From Thalassovita aquimarina (GTDB taxonomy: Bacteria; Pseudomonadota; Alphaproteobacteria; Rhodobacterales; Rhodobacteraceae), in the NCBI RefSeq assembly GCF_018219815.1, contig NZ_JADMKU010000005.1:1-64000 (forward strand): a stretch of 64,000 nucleotides of DNA, written 5' to 3'. How positions within the stretch are numbered: position 1 is the stretch's first letter; every line of letters starts with the position of its first letter. Positions 42,164-50,608 of this stretch are shown piece after piece. The notes under the pieces were generated by a model that was given only the letters and a program-made list of their open reading frames with translations, was not told the origin of the DNA and did not search any database. Made by a program: the position numbers and the translations under genes.

Positions 42164-43021
42164 TTATTTGGCCAGTTCGGCAATAGCTGCGGCCTTGGCG
42201 AGGGTCTTTTTCGCGGTTTCGACATGCAGGTTTTCGACGATCTTGCCGTCGACCACCGCAACGCCCTGCCCTGCCGCTTCGACCTCTTCCAGCGCTGCGA
42301 TCTGGCGCTTGGCAAGGTCAATCTCGGCCTCGGACGGCGCGAAGGCGGCGTTGGTCACCTCGACCTGCGCCGGGTGGATCAGCGTCTTGCCGTCGAAACC
42401 CAGGTCACGGCCCTGATCGCATTCTACCTTCAGCCCCTCGTCATCCTTGAACTGGTTGTAGACACCGTCGATCGCCACCACGCCATGCGCCCGCGCCGCC
42501 ATCAGGATCGTCTGCAGCGCCATCTGCATCGGCAAACGGTCGGCGCGGAACCGGCAGTTCAGTTCCTTGGCCAGATCGTTGGTGCCCGCGACGAAACCCG
42601 CCAGTTGCGGATGGGCGGCGATTTCCAGCGCGTTCATGATCCCCAACGGGGTTTCCATCATCGCCCAGATCGGTTTGCCGTTGCCCAGCAGATCGGCCAG
42701 CGCCTGCACATCGGCGGCACTGTCCACCTTGGGTAGCAGGAAAGCGTCGGCATCGGCGTCGCGCAGCGCTTCGACATCGCCCTTGCCCCATTCGGTATCA
42801 AGCCCGTTGATCCGGATGATCTTGGCCCGGCTGCCGTAACCGCCCTGATCCAGCGCCGCCTTCAGCGTGGCGCGCGCTTCGACCTTGGCGTCGGGGGTCA
42901 CCGCGTCTTCGAGATCGAAGATGATCGCATCCACCGGCAAGCCCCGCGCCTTGTCCAGCGCCCGGTCCTTGGACCCGGGAATATAAAGAACCGAACGATA
43001 CGGGCGGGCGGTCATGTCCAT
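42164..43021 (-). CDS. mcl2: (3S)-malyl-CoA thioesterase-like CitE family protein (Mcl2 type)
   Basis: A 285-residue protein of the HpcH/HpaI-CitE family: RSVLYIPGSKDRALDKARGLPVDAIIFDLEDAVTPDAK with the metal-binding Glu and Asp, KIIRINGLDTEWGKGDV, MMETPLGIMNALEIA, and DVGFDGKTLIHPAQV-like LGFDGKTLIHPAQVEV. Sequence and neighbourhood (NnrU, DUF1737, mch, sdh) match the Rhodobacter (3S)-malyl-CoA thioesterase, which releases malate from malyl-CoA, rather than the lyase Mcl1. I start at 43021, six bases after GAGGAG; two other Met codons are close. A lyase activity cannot be excluded. Confidence 0.8.
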   Translation of the reverse strand: MDMTARPYRSVLYIPGSKDRALDKARGLPVDAIIFDLEDAVTPDAKVEARATLKAALDQGGYGSRAKIIRINGLDTEWGKGDVEALRDADADAFLLPKVDSAADVQALADLLGNGKPIWAMMETPLGIMNALEIAAHPQLAGFVAGTNDLAKELNCRFRADRLPMQMALQTILMAARAHGVVAIDGVYNQFKDDEGLKVECDQGRDLGFDGKTLIHPAQVEVTNAAFAPSEAEIDLAKRQIAALEEVEAAGQGVAVVDGKIVENLHVETAKKTLAKAAAIAELAK

Positions 43022-43207
43022 TTTCATCTCCTCGCAACAATCTTGCGCGGAATTGGGCATTTTTTACCAAAAACTTCAAGCAGATTTTTGCCGCATCGCA
43101 GAAATACGTAACGGCGCTGCGGCGCGGGACGTCACGTTAACCACGTCTTCAGCGCCGGACCGGCAGGCTTTGCGCACCGGATCAGGCCAAATTGAAAGGG
43201 GATGACG

Positions 43208-43516
43208 ATGACAACCAAGGTCTTCACGCTCGCCTTCGCCGCGCTGGTGCTGGCGGGCGCGGCGCAAGCGCAAACCGCCAACCGCTGCGCGCCCCGCGAT
43301 CAGGTGATCGCGCAATTGGCGGACCGCTACGGCGAAACCCGGCAATCCATCGGACTGGGATCGAACAACCGGGTGATCGAGATTTTCGCCTCGACCGACA
43401 CCGGCACCTGGACCATCCTCGCCACCCTGCCGACCGGCTTGAGCTGCCTGCTGGCCAGCGGTCAGGCCTATCAGAAACGGGCCGAGGCGCGGTCCGCCCA
43501 GGGCACTCGAATCTGA
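43208..43516 (+). CDS. Small secreted protein, conserved hypothetical
   Basis: A 102-residue protein with a signal peptide (cleavage near AQA-QT). The mature domain has two Cys (ANRCAPRD and GLSCLLAS) that may form a disulfide and a compact beta pattern (NNRVIEIFASTDTGTWTILATLP). It resembles a small periplasmic protein family common in Rhodobacteraceae with no known function. The second ATG (43208) is preferred, as AAGGGG then lies 6 bases upstream. Confidence 0.7.
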   Translation: MTTKVFTLAFAALVLAGAAQAQTANRCAPRDQVIAQLADRYGETRQSIGLGSNNRVIEIFASTDTGTWTILATLPTGLSCLLASGQAYQKRAEARSAQGTRI

Positions 43517-43560
43517 GGGCGCAACGCGCGCACCGACTTGGCCTCAGAAGATCGGCCCGT

Positions 43561-44313
43561 TCACGTCACCCCATCCCAGATCAGTTTCGCCCCGGTCAGG
43601 ATCAGCAACACGTAGGTCAGGCTGAAAAACGCACGCTCCGGGATGCGATAATGCAGCCGCACCCCGATCCACGCGCCAAGCAGCGCGAAGGGCGCCAGCA
43701 CAAGATCGGCCATGAAGGTCTGCACCGAAAAGATTCCCAGCAGGAAATAGGGCACGAACTTGGCCAGGTTGACCGCCCAGAAGGTCAGAACGGTGGTCGC
43801 CTGATAGGGCGTTTTGCCCAGGCCCCGCGACAGCAGGTAAACCGCCGCCGGTGGCCCGCCCGCATGGCTGATGAAGCTGGTGAAACCCGCCACCGCCCCG
43901 GCGATCGTCCCGCCCCAGACCGGCATCGCCCGCTTGGGCGCGCCGATCAGTTTCAGCCTCAGCGCCAGTTGCCACGCCACGAAAGCCACCGCGATGCCGC
44001 CGATCAGGATACGGAACACGTCAGCGTCCACAGATTGATACAGCCATCCGCCCGCAACGATCCCCGGCACCGATCCGACGATCAGCACGCGGGCCTCGGG
44101 CCAGCTCCACTTTTTCCAGTAGGGACGCAGGGTCGACACGTCGATCAGCATCAACAGCGGCAGCATGATGCCGATGGCCTGTCCCGGTTCCATCACGACG
44201 GCCAGAATCGCCGCCGAGGCGAACGCCGCCCCCGACCCGAAACCGCCCTTGGAAATACCGGCGAACACCACGGCAGCGGCAGCAATCGCCAAAGTGGCCA
44301 AGTCCAACTGCAT
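43561..44313 (-). CDS. TauE/SafE family membrane protein
   Basis: A 250-residue membrane protein with about eight helices and the family glycine motifs (AGISKGGFGSGAAFASAAILAVVM at the N-terminus; AGAVAGFTSFISHAGGPPAAVYLL in the second half). Like other members it may export sulfite or organic sulfonates, but the substrate is unknown. Start at 44313 is at the first membrane helix. Divergent from mdh. Confidence 0.85.
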   Translation of the reverse strand: MQLDLATLAIAAAAVVFAGISKGGFGSGAAFASAAILAVVMEPGQAIGIMLPLLMLIDVSTLRPYWKKWSWPEARVLIVGSVPGIVAGGWLYQSVDADVFRILIGGIAVAFVAWQLALRLKLIGAPKRAMPVWGGTIAGAVAGFTSFISHAGGPPAAVYLLSRGLGKTPYQATTVLTFWAVNLAKFVPYFLLGIFSVQTFMADLVLAPFALLGAWIGVRLHYRIPERAFFSLTYVLLILTGAKLIWDGVT

Positions 44314-44405
44314 TTCCCAAATCCCCGCTGTTCGCGCTATCGCTCCTGATTTATCTGCAAAAATCGTCATATGACAGTCACAAAAATCCCGTCGCCGCAT
44401 CGTAG

Positions 44406-45437
<1,032 letters not shown>

Positions 45438-45464
45438 GCGTCAGATCATCAGCAAGACATTTCG

Positions 45465-45491
45465 AAAGGGTCCGGTTCGCCGGTCCCTTTT
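45465..45491 (+). terminator. Terminator of mdh
   Basis: AAAGGG-T-CCGG, a TTCG loop and CCGG-T-CCCTTT, with one T/T mismatch, then a T. The TTCG tetraloop makes it very stable. Confidence 0.8.
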
Positions 45492-45510
45492 GTCGTTTGC
45501 GGCCTTCAGT

Positions 45511-46098
45511 TCAGGGTTTCACCAACGCCAGATGGGTCACCCTCTGCATTTCGGCCAGATAGTCCGCTTCCGGCCAGCCGTTTTCCAACACGCAATGGGC
45601 CCATCCGTCCATGTTCAGCAGCGTGAAATAGAGATCCGTCGCCCGCGCCTCGGATAGATGATCCAGCAAGACGCCATCGGATTTGAGCGCACGGACCGCC
45701 GCCGCGCAGCCTTCCTTCATCGCGCGAATGCGATCCTCCCAGGCCGACTTGGCCTCTTCATCGCTGCCCCCCATTCGCATCAACGACTGTTTCAGCGGGT
45801 AGATCGCAGGGAAGAATTCCAGCATGGCCCGGGTGTAGGCCGTGAGGCGGCTGCGTCCGTCCGGTGCGGCACGGCTGGGGGCCAGCCGGTCGTCGATATC
45901 CAACTGGTCGCCGAAATGCAGAATCGCAGCGATCAGCATTTCGGACCGATTGGAGAAATGGGCATAGACCGTTTGCCGGGTGACCCCTGCCGCCTTGGCC
46001 ACATCGATCATCCGCAAGGGCGACCCCTCGGGGGCCAGTAACAAAGAAAGGACCGTATCCAGAAGGAGATGGCGGGTTTTTTCTCGTTTATTTGACAT
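45511..46098 (-). CDS. TetR family transcriptional regulator
   Basis: A 195-residue TetR regulator. The helix-turn-helix is LRMIDVAKAAGVTRQTVYAHFSNRSEML; the C-terminal ligand domain is helical and unassigned. It is divergent from a small DUF4345 membrane protein gene. The intergenic region, including its own start codon, is packed with three copies of a TTGACA-N3-TGTAAGATTT motif, strongly suggesting autoregulation and control of the neighbour. Confidence 0.92.
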   Translation of the reverse strand: MSNKREKTRHLLLDTVLSLLLAPEGSPLRMIDVAKAAGVTRQTVYAHFSNRSEMLIAAILHFGDQLDIDDRLAPSRAAPDGRSRLTAYTRAMLEFFPAIYPLKQSLMRMGGSDEEAKSAWEDRIRAMKEGCAAAVRALKSDGVLLDHLSEARATDLYFTLLNMDGWAHCVLENGWPEADYLAEMQRVTHLALVKP

Positions 46099-46168
46099 GA
46101 TGTAAGATTTTAACTTGACACAGTGTAAGATTTTAAGTCGTCTAAACAGAAATCTTACACCGTGTCAA
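46092..46168. promoter_or_regulatory. Triple operator between TetR gene and DUF4345 gene
   Basis: Two direct copies, TTGACATGATGTAAGATTTT (46092-46111) and TTGACACAGTGTAAGATTTT (46115-46134), 23 bp apart, differ at three bases. A third, inverted copy occupies 46150-46168. Copies 2 and 3 contain the palindromic TTGACAC-N-GTGTAA typical of TetR operators. The first copy covers the TetR start codon. Confidence 0.75.
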
Positions 46169-46182
46169 AGAAAGTTCTTGCC

Positions 46183-46608
46183 ATGACAAAATTCATAAAG
46201 CCCTTCCTCTTTCTGTCCGCGGCCGTCCTGATGCTGGTTGGCCTAATGCTCAGCTTCGCGCCGGATATGATGTATTCCAGTTCGGGGCATTCCCTGCCCG
46301 ATATGACCCTTCTGCGTTCCGATCTGCGCTCGGGCGGGATGGTCCTGCTGGTGTCCGGCCTATTTGTGCTCTGGTCCGCGCTGCGCGGCCGCCACATCGA
46401 ACTTGCGCTTTTGCTGTCCGCCCTGGCCTATTTGGGTTACGGGCTGGGCCGCTTTGTCAGCATCGGTTTTGACGGGGCGCCGGACGCGACGCTCGCCACA
46501 GTCACCGCCATTGAATGGGCGTTGGGGCTGGCCGCGCTCGCCCTCTTGTGGCGGGGAAAAAGCACGGGGGCCGGCACGCCTATGGCGACAAACCAAGCCC
46601 GCATTTAA
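46183..46608 (+). CDS. DUF4345 family membrane protein
   Basis: A 141-residue protein with four predicted membrane helices. The family pattern is visible: FLSAAVLMLVGLMLSFAPDMMY, SDLRSGGMVLLVSGLFVLWSALRG, YLGYGLGRFVSIGFDGAPD, and EWALGLAALALLW. Role unknown; DUF4345 genes are often paired with a TetR regulator. ATG at 46183 is preferred; a GTG at 46162 would add seven residues but overlap the operator. Confidence 0.8.
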   Translation: MTKFIKPFLFLSAAVLMLVGLMLSFAPDMMYSSSGHSLPDMTLLRSDLRSGGMVLLVSGLFVLWSALRGRHIELALLLSALAYLGYGLGRFVSIGFDGAPDATLATVTAIEWALGLAALALLWRGKSTGAGTPMATNQARI

Positions 46609-46620
46609 AAGCAACACAGG

Positions 46621-46654
46621 CGGGCCTCATCCGGATGATGAGGCCCGACTTTTT
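46621..46654 (+). terminator. Terminator after the DUF4345 gene
   Basis: CGGGCCTCATC (46621-46631) and its perfect complement (46637-46647) with a five-base loop, then ACTTTTT. Confidence 0.88.
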
Positions 46655-46841
46655 CACGCGAACCGTCAGCGCAATCCGCTACCCCTCTTTGTAAAACGCG
46701 ACCCGCAGGCGCGGGCAACCATCATCGATAAACGTGAATGGGCCGCGTTTCTTGCTTCAGCGGCAAAAAACTTAACCTGATAATCTTCGTTTTTTGAATA
46801 AATTTGGCGCTCCGCGAATCACTGCAAACACTATCTGCGCG

Positions 46842-46876
46842 TTTGTGATCACGCTTTTTGCGCGTGTGATCACAAA
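46842..46876. promoter_or_regulatory. Double GTGATCAC operator of the suc operon
   Basis: TTTGTGATCAC (46842-46852), 13 bases, then GTGATCACAAA (46866-46876). The two palindromes are 21 bp apart, exactly as at the sdh operon, and share the outer TTT and AAA. It lies 105 bases upstream of sucC. A possible promoter TTGCGC (46859-46864) to AGAAAT would place the downstream palindrome in the spacer. Confidence 0.75.
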
Positions 46877-46980
46877 TTGCAGAAATCTTCATCAAAACCC
46901 GTCCGCGCCTAAAAAAACGATTAAACATCGCGTTGGCCTGTGTCAGACCGAACCCAATCGTAGCAAGACGGGACAGTTTC

Positions 46981-48174
46981 ATGAACATTCATGAGTATCA
47001 GGCGAAAGCACTGCTTCGCGAATACGGCGCCCCGGTATCGGAAGGACGTGTCGTCCTGAAGGCCGAAGACGCAAAAACCGCCGCCGGTGAACTCGACGGC
47101 CCGCTTTGGGTGGTCAAGGCACAGATCCACGCAGGCGGCCGCGGCAAGGGGTCCTTCAAGGAAGCCGACGCCGGCGAAAAGGGCGGCGTGCGCCTGGCCA
47201 AGTCGGTGGAAGAAGCCGCCGAGGAAGCCAAGAAGATGCTGGGCCGCACCCTCGTCACGCATCAGACCGGCCCGGCGGGCAAGCAGGTCAACCGGATCTA
47301 CATCGAAGACGGGTCCGGCATCGAACGCGAACTGTACCTGGCGCTGCTGGTCGATCGCGTTACCAGCCGGATTTCCTTCGTCTGCTCGACCGAGGGCGGC
47401 ATGGACATCGAGGAAGTCGCGGCTTCGACCCCCGAAAAGATCCTCAGCTTCTCGGTCGACCCGGCCACCGGCTACATGCCGTTCCACGGCCGCCGCATCG
47501 CCTTCTCGCTGGGTCTGGCCGGCGCGCAGGTCAAGCAATGCGTCAAGCTGATGGGTCAGCTCTACCAGGCCTTCGTCGAGAAGGACATGGAAATGCTGGA
47601 AATCAACCCGCTGATCGTGACCGACGAAGGCAACCTCAAGGTGCTGGACGCCAAGCTGGGTTTTGACGGCAACGCGGTTTACCGCCACGCCGACATCGCC
47701 GCACTGCGCGACGAAACCGAGGAAGATCCGAAGGAACTGCAGGCGTCGAAATACGACCTGAACTACATCGCTCTGGACGGTGAGATCGGCTGCATGGTGA
47801 ACGGTGCGGGCCTGGCGATGGCCACCATGGACATCATCAAGCTCTACGGCGCGGAACCGGCCAACTTCCTCGACGTGGGCGGCGGCGCCACCAAGGAAAA
47901 GGTCACCGAGGCGTTCAAGATCATCACCTCGGACCCGAACGTCAAAGGCATCCTGGTCAACATCTTCGGCGGCATCATGCGCTGCGACGTCATCGCCGAA
48001 GGCGTGGTCGCCGCGGTGAAGGAAGTCGGCCTGCAGGTCCCGCTGGTCGTCCGTCTGGAAGGCACCAACGTGGAAGCCGGCAAGGAAATCATCAACACCT
48101 CTGGTCTGAACGTGATCGCCGCTGACAACCTCAGCGACGGCGCCGAGAAGATCGTGAAAGCGGTGAAGGGGTGA
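46981..48174 (+). CDS. sucC: Succinate-CoA ligase beta subunit
   Basis: A 397-residue SucC, the ATP-grasp subunit that binds nucleotide and succinate. [19 protein letters not shown] is the classical start; [18 protein letters not shown] and the C-terminal [11 protein letters not shown] and [15 protein letters not shown] are conserved. First gene of the suc operon. An unknown secreted-protein gene is inserted between it and sucD. Confidence 0.98.
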   Translation: MNIHEYQAKALLREYGAPVSEGRVVLKAEDAKTAAGELDGPLWVVKAQIHAGGRGKGSFKEADAGEKGGVRLAKSVEEAAEEAKKMLGRTLVTHQTGPAGKQVNRIYIEDGSGIERELYLALLVDRVTSRISFVCSTEGGMDIEEVAASTPEKILSFSVDPATGYMPFHGRRIAFSLGLAGAQVKQCVKLMGQLYQAFVEKDMEMLEINPLIVTDEGNLKVLDAKLGFDGNAVYRHADIAALRDETEEDPKELQASKYDLNYIALDGEIGCMVNGAGLAMATMDIIKLYGAEPANFLDVGGGATKEKVTEAFKIITSDPNVKGILVNIFGGIMRCDVIAEGVVAAVKEVGLQVPLVVRLEGTNVEAGKEIINTSGLNVIAADNLSDGAEKIVKAVKG

Positions 48175-48178
48175 AGGT

Positions 48179-48670
48179 ATGAACCGGCAGGTTCTGATGG
48201 TGGCATCGGTGTTGGCCGCGGCGCAAAGCGCCGGGGCTGATACCTATACAACGTCGGCCTGCCCGGGTTATCTCGATCCTATATGCCGATCCTGTGCTGA
48301 GGAGATCACCAGGACAGTTCTGGAGAAAGGTGAAAACGTCACCCAGGTCACTCTGGGCGATCCGAGTTTCGTCGGTCTCAAAGCCGTCTTAAGTGAAACA
48401 GTCGAGGATCGGAGAGTCATCTTTCCGAATGCAAGTGCAACCACTGAAAGAGGTAATGTCGCTGCCCATGCGGAATGCTCGGTCGACGCATCTCAGGCAC
48501 ATCACTTGACCTACATGCGCGTTTGGTTCCGGCACACCCCGGGCGCATCCGTTCACCCGAAACTGACGGATGATGAACGTGAATACTTCAAGAAGGTGAC
48601 ATTTGGGTCGGAAACGCCCGTGATCTCCACCTTCATCGGAAAACCATTGCCCAGTATGGGCTTAAAATAG
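48179..48670 (+). CDS. Unknown secreted protein inserted between sucC and sucD
   Basis: A 163-residue protein with a signal peptide ([20 protein letters not shown]) and a Cys-rich start of the mature part ([21 protein letters not shown]), then a mixed alpha/beta region and one more Cys (HAECSVDAS). I recognise no family. It starts 4 bases after the sucC stop and ends 13 bases before sucD, so it is transcribed and probably translated with the ligase. Codon use is less GC-biased than in sucC and sucD, suggesting a late insertion. Confidence 0.75.
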   Translation: MNRQVLMVASVLAAAQSAGADTYTTSACPGYLDPICRSCAEEITRTVLEKGENVTQVTLGDPSFVGLKAVLSETVEDRRVIFPNASATTERGNVAAHAECSVDASQAHHLTYMRVWFRHTPGASVHPKLTDDEREYFKKVTFGSETPVISTFIGKPLPSMGLK

Positions 48671-48683
48671 GGAGAACGCCAAA

Positions 48684-49571
48684 ATGGCAGTCCTCGTAGA
48701 CGAAAACACCAAGGTGATCTGTCAGGGCCTGACCGGCTCGCAAGGCACCTTCCACACCGAACAGGCGATCGCTTACGGCACCAAGATGGTCGGCGGCGTG
48801 ACCCCCGGCAAGGGCGGCCAGGAACACCTGGGCCTGCCGGTCTTCAACTCGGTGCACGAAGCCAAGGCCAAGACCGAAGCCAACGCATCCGTCATCTATG
48901 TTCCCCCGCCCTTCGCGGCCGACTCGATCCTCGAAGCGATCGACGCGGAAATGGAACTGATCGTCTGCATCACCGAAGGCATCCCGGTGCTGGACATGAT
49001 GAAGGTGAAGCGCGCGCTGGAAGACAGCAAATCGCGCCTGATCGGGCCGAACTGCCCCGGCGTCATCACCCCCGGCGCTTGCAAGATCGGCATCATGCCC
49101 GGCCACATCCACAAGCGCGGGTCGGTCGGCGTCGTGTCGCGTTCCGGCACCCTGACCTATGAGGCGGTCAAGCAGACCTCCGACATCGGCCTGGGCCAGT
49201 CCTCGGCGGTGGGTATCGGCGGCGATCCGATCAAGGGCACCGAACATATCGACGTGCTGGACATGTTCCTGGACGACGACGAAACCCAGTCGATCATCAT
49301 GATCGGTGAAATCGGCGGTTCGGCAGAAGAAGAAGCGGCCGAGTTCCTGAAGGAACAGAAGAAGAAGGGCCGCTGGAAGCCTTGCGCGGGCTTCATCGCC
49401 GGGCGCACCGCACCTCCGGGCCGCCGCATGGGCCACGCAGGCGCCATCGTCGCCGGCGGCAAGGGCGGTGCGGAAGACAAGATCGAGGCGATGAAATCCG
49501 CCGGTATCGTTGTCGCCGACAGCCCCGCCACCCTAGGCGAAGCCGTGCAGAAGGCGATTGAGATCGGCTGA
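48684..49571 (+). CDS. sucD: Succinate-CoA ligase alpha subunit
   Basis: A 295-residue SucD. CoA-binding region [27 protein letters not shown] is at the N-terminus; [11 protein letters not shown] and [13 protein letters not shown] follow; the phosphorylated His is in [15 protein letters not shown]. It works as a heteromer with SucC, even though their genes are separated by 0.5 kb here. GGGAGAACG precedes the ATG. Confidence 0.98.
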   Translation: MAVLVDENTKVICQGLTGSQGTFHTEQAIAYGTKMVGGVTPGKGGQEHLGLPVFNSVHEAKAKTEANASVIYVPPPFAADSILEAIDAEMELIVCITEGIPVLDMMKVKRALEDSKSRLIGPNCPGVITPGACKIGIMPGHIHKRGSVGVVSRSGTLTYEAVKQTSDIGLGQSSAVGIGGDPIKGTEHIDVLDMFLDDDETQSIIMIGEIGGSAEEEAAEFLKEQKKKGRWKPCAGFIAGRTAPPGRRMGHAGAIVAGGKGGAEDKIEAMKSAGIVVADSPATLGEAVQKAIEIG

Positions 49572-49717
49572 GGCCGGTGAGACGGCCCGGTCCTTCGGGT
49601 CCGGGCCATCCGAGGGGCGCGGGGCGGCCCCGGATCCTTTGGACAGCCGCCCAGAAACATAAGGACGACCGCAATGCGCGAGACAGCCATCACAGCCAGA
49701 CACGCGGAGGCCACCTC

Positions 49718-50422
49718 ATGACGCTGGTCTCGCACGCGCATGGGTTCGTCTATCTCAAGACGGGCAAGACCGCCGGGACCTCGGCCGAGGTGGCGCTGGA
49801 ACCACTCTGCATGCCTGCGGGCCATGTGCCCAGCCATACCACCGACATGCTGACGTCAGAGCAGGGGATTGTGGGCGCCCGCGGCGCCCTTGCCACCGGC
49901 ACACGGCCGACCTGGTACAACCACATGACCGCCGCCGAAGTGCGCGACCTCTTAGGCGCGGCCTGGGACCGCTATGCGCGGGTGGCTTGCATCCGTAATC
50001 CCTTCGATAAGATGCTGTCGGCCTTCTTCTTCTTCCAGCGCGACGCCCGTCAGGCCCCGAAGGCCGAGCAGATCGCGCGGTTCCGCGACTTTGCCGGGCG
50101 GACCTGCGCCAACCCCGACCAGGCCGCGCAACGCGACTACCGCATCTGCCATATCGGCGACGACCTGGTGCTGACGGACGTACTGCGCTTCGAGCACCTG
50201 GCCGAGGACCTGGCCCGCTTCGCGGCCTGCATCAAGGCTCCAGCCCCGCAGGACATTCCCCGGCTTAAAACCCAGCACCGCGACGATGACAGCCGTTCCC
50301 TGGCCGAGTGGTACGACGATGCCACCGCCGCCGCGGTGCGCCGTGCTTTCGCCTGGATGTTCACCCTTGGCGGTTACGCGCTGGACCCGGAAGACACGAC
50401 CCGCACAGGAGGGGCGATATGA
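49718..50422 (+). CDS. Sulfotransferase family protein within the suc operon
   Basis: A 234-residue cytosolic sulfotransferase-like protein. The PAPS 5'-phosphosulfate loop is YLKTGKTAGTSAEVAL near residues 11-26 and the 3'-phosphate site is VACIRNPFDKMLSAFFFF. Such enzymes sulfate surface glycans or lipids. It lies between sucD and sucA on the same strand with a GCGGAGG site, and overlaps a following small frame by 4 bases. The acceptor is unknown; a role in central metabolism is not expected. Confidence 0.82.
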   Translation: MTLVSHAHGFVYLKTGKTAGTSAEVALEPLCMPAGHVPSHTTDMLTSEQGIVGARGALATGTRPTWYNHMTAAEVRDLLGAAWDRYARVACIRNPFDKMLSAFFFFQRDARQAPKAEQIARFRDFAGRTCANPDQAAQRDYRICHIGDDLVLTDVLRFEHLAEDLARFAACIKAPAPQDIPRLKTQHRDDDSRSLAEWYDDATAAAVRRAFAWMFTLGGYALDPEDTTRTGGAI

Positions 50423-50538
50423 CCCGCGACACGGACAGAACCCGCGTAAATACACCCCGCCCCATGCCCCGCGCGAAATGCGGGCAGTGCGTCAGCGCGC
50501 CCGCAATCAAATATCCGTCGGGCAGTGCGGCCCCTTAA
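50419..50538 (+). CDS. Small CxxC-containing open reading frame
   Basis: A 39-codon frame whose ATG overlaps the sulfotransferase stop (ATGA) and has a perfect AGGAGG site eight bases upstream. The product (MTRDTDRTRVNTPRPMPR, AKCGQCVSAPAIK, YPSGSAAP) is basic and has one CxxC pair. I know no family. The coupling and ribosome site argue for translation; its shortness and the lack of a known homologue keep this uncertain. Confidence 0.45.
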   Translation: MTRDTDRTRVNTPRPMPRAKCGQCVSAPAIKYPSGSAAP

Positions 50539-50608
50539 GGCTGATACACCGGATCACAATCGACAACGCCCAAAATGCATACGGTCCCAACCCACAATAG
50601 GTGAACCC

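Larger units (their letters stand above)
46609..46980. other. Leader and promoter region of the suc operon
   Basis: 372 bases without a gene: the DUF4345 terminator (46621-46654), then an AT-richer stretch with a double GTGATCAC operator (46842-46876) and about 105 bases of leader before sucC. I see no open frame of interest. Confidence 0.6.
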
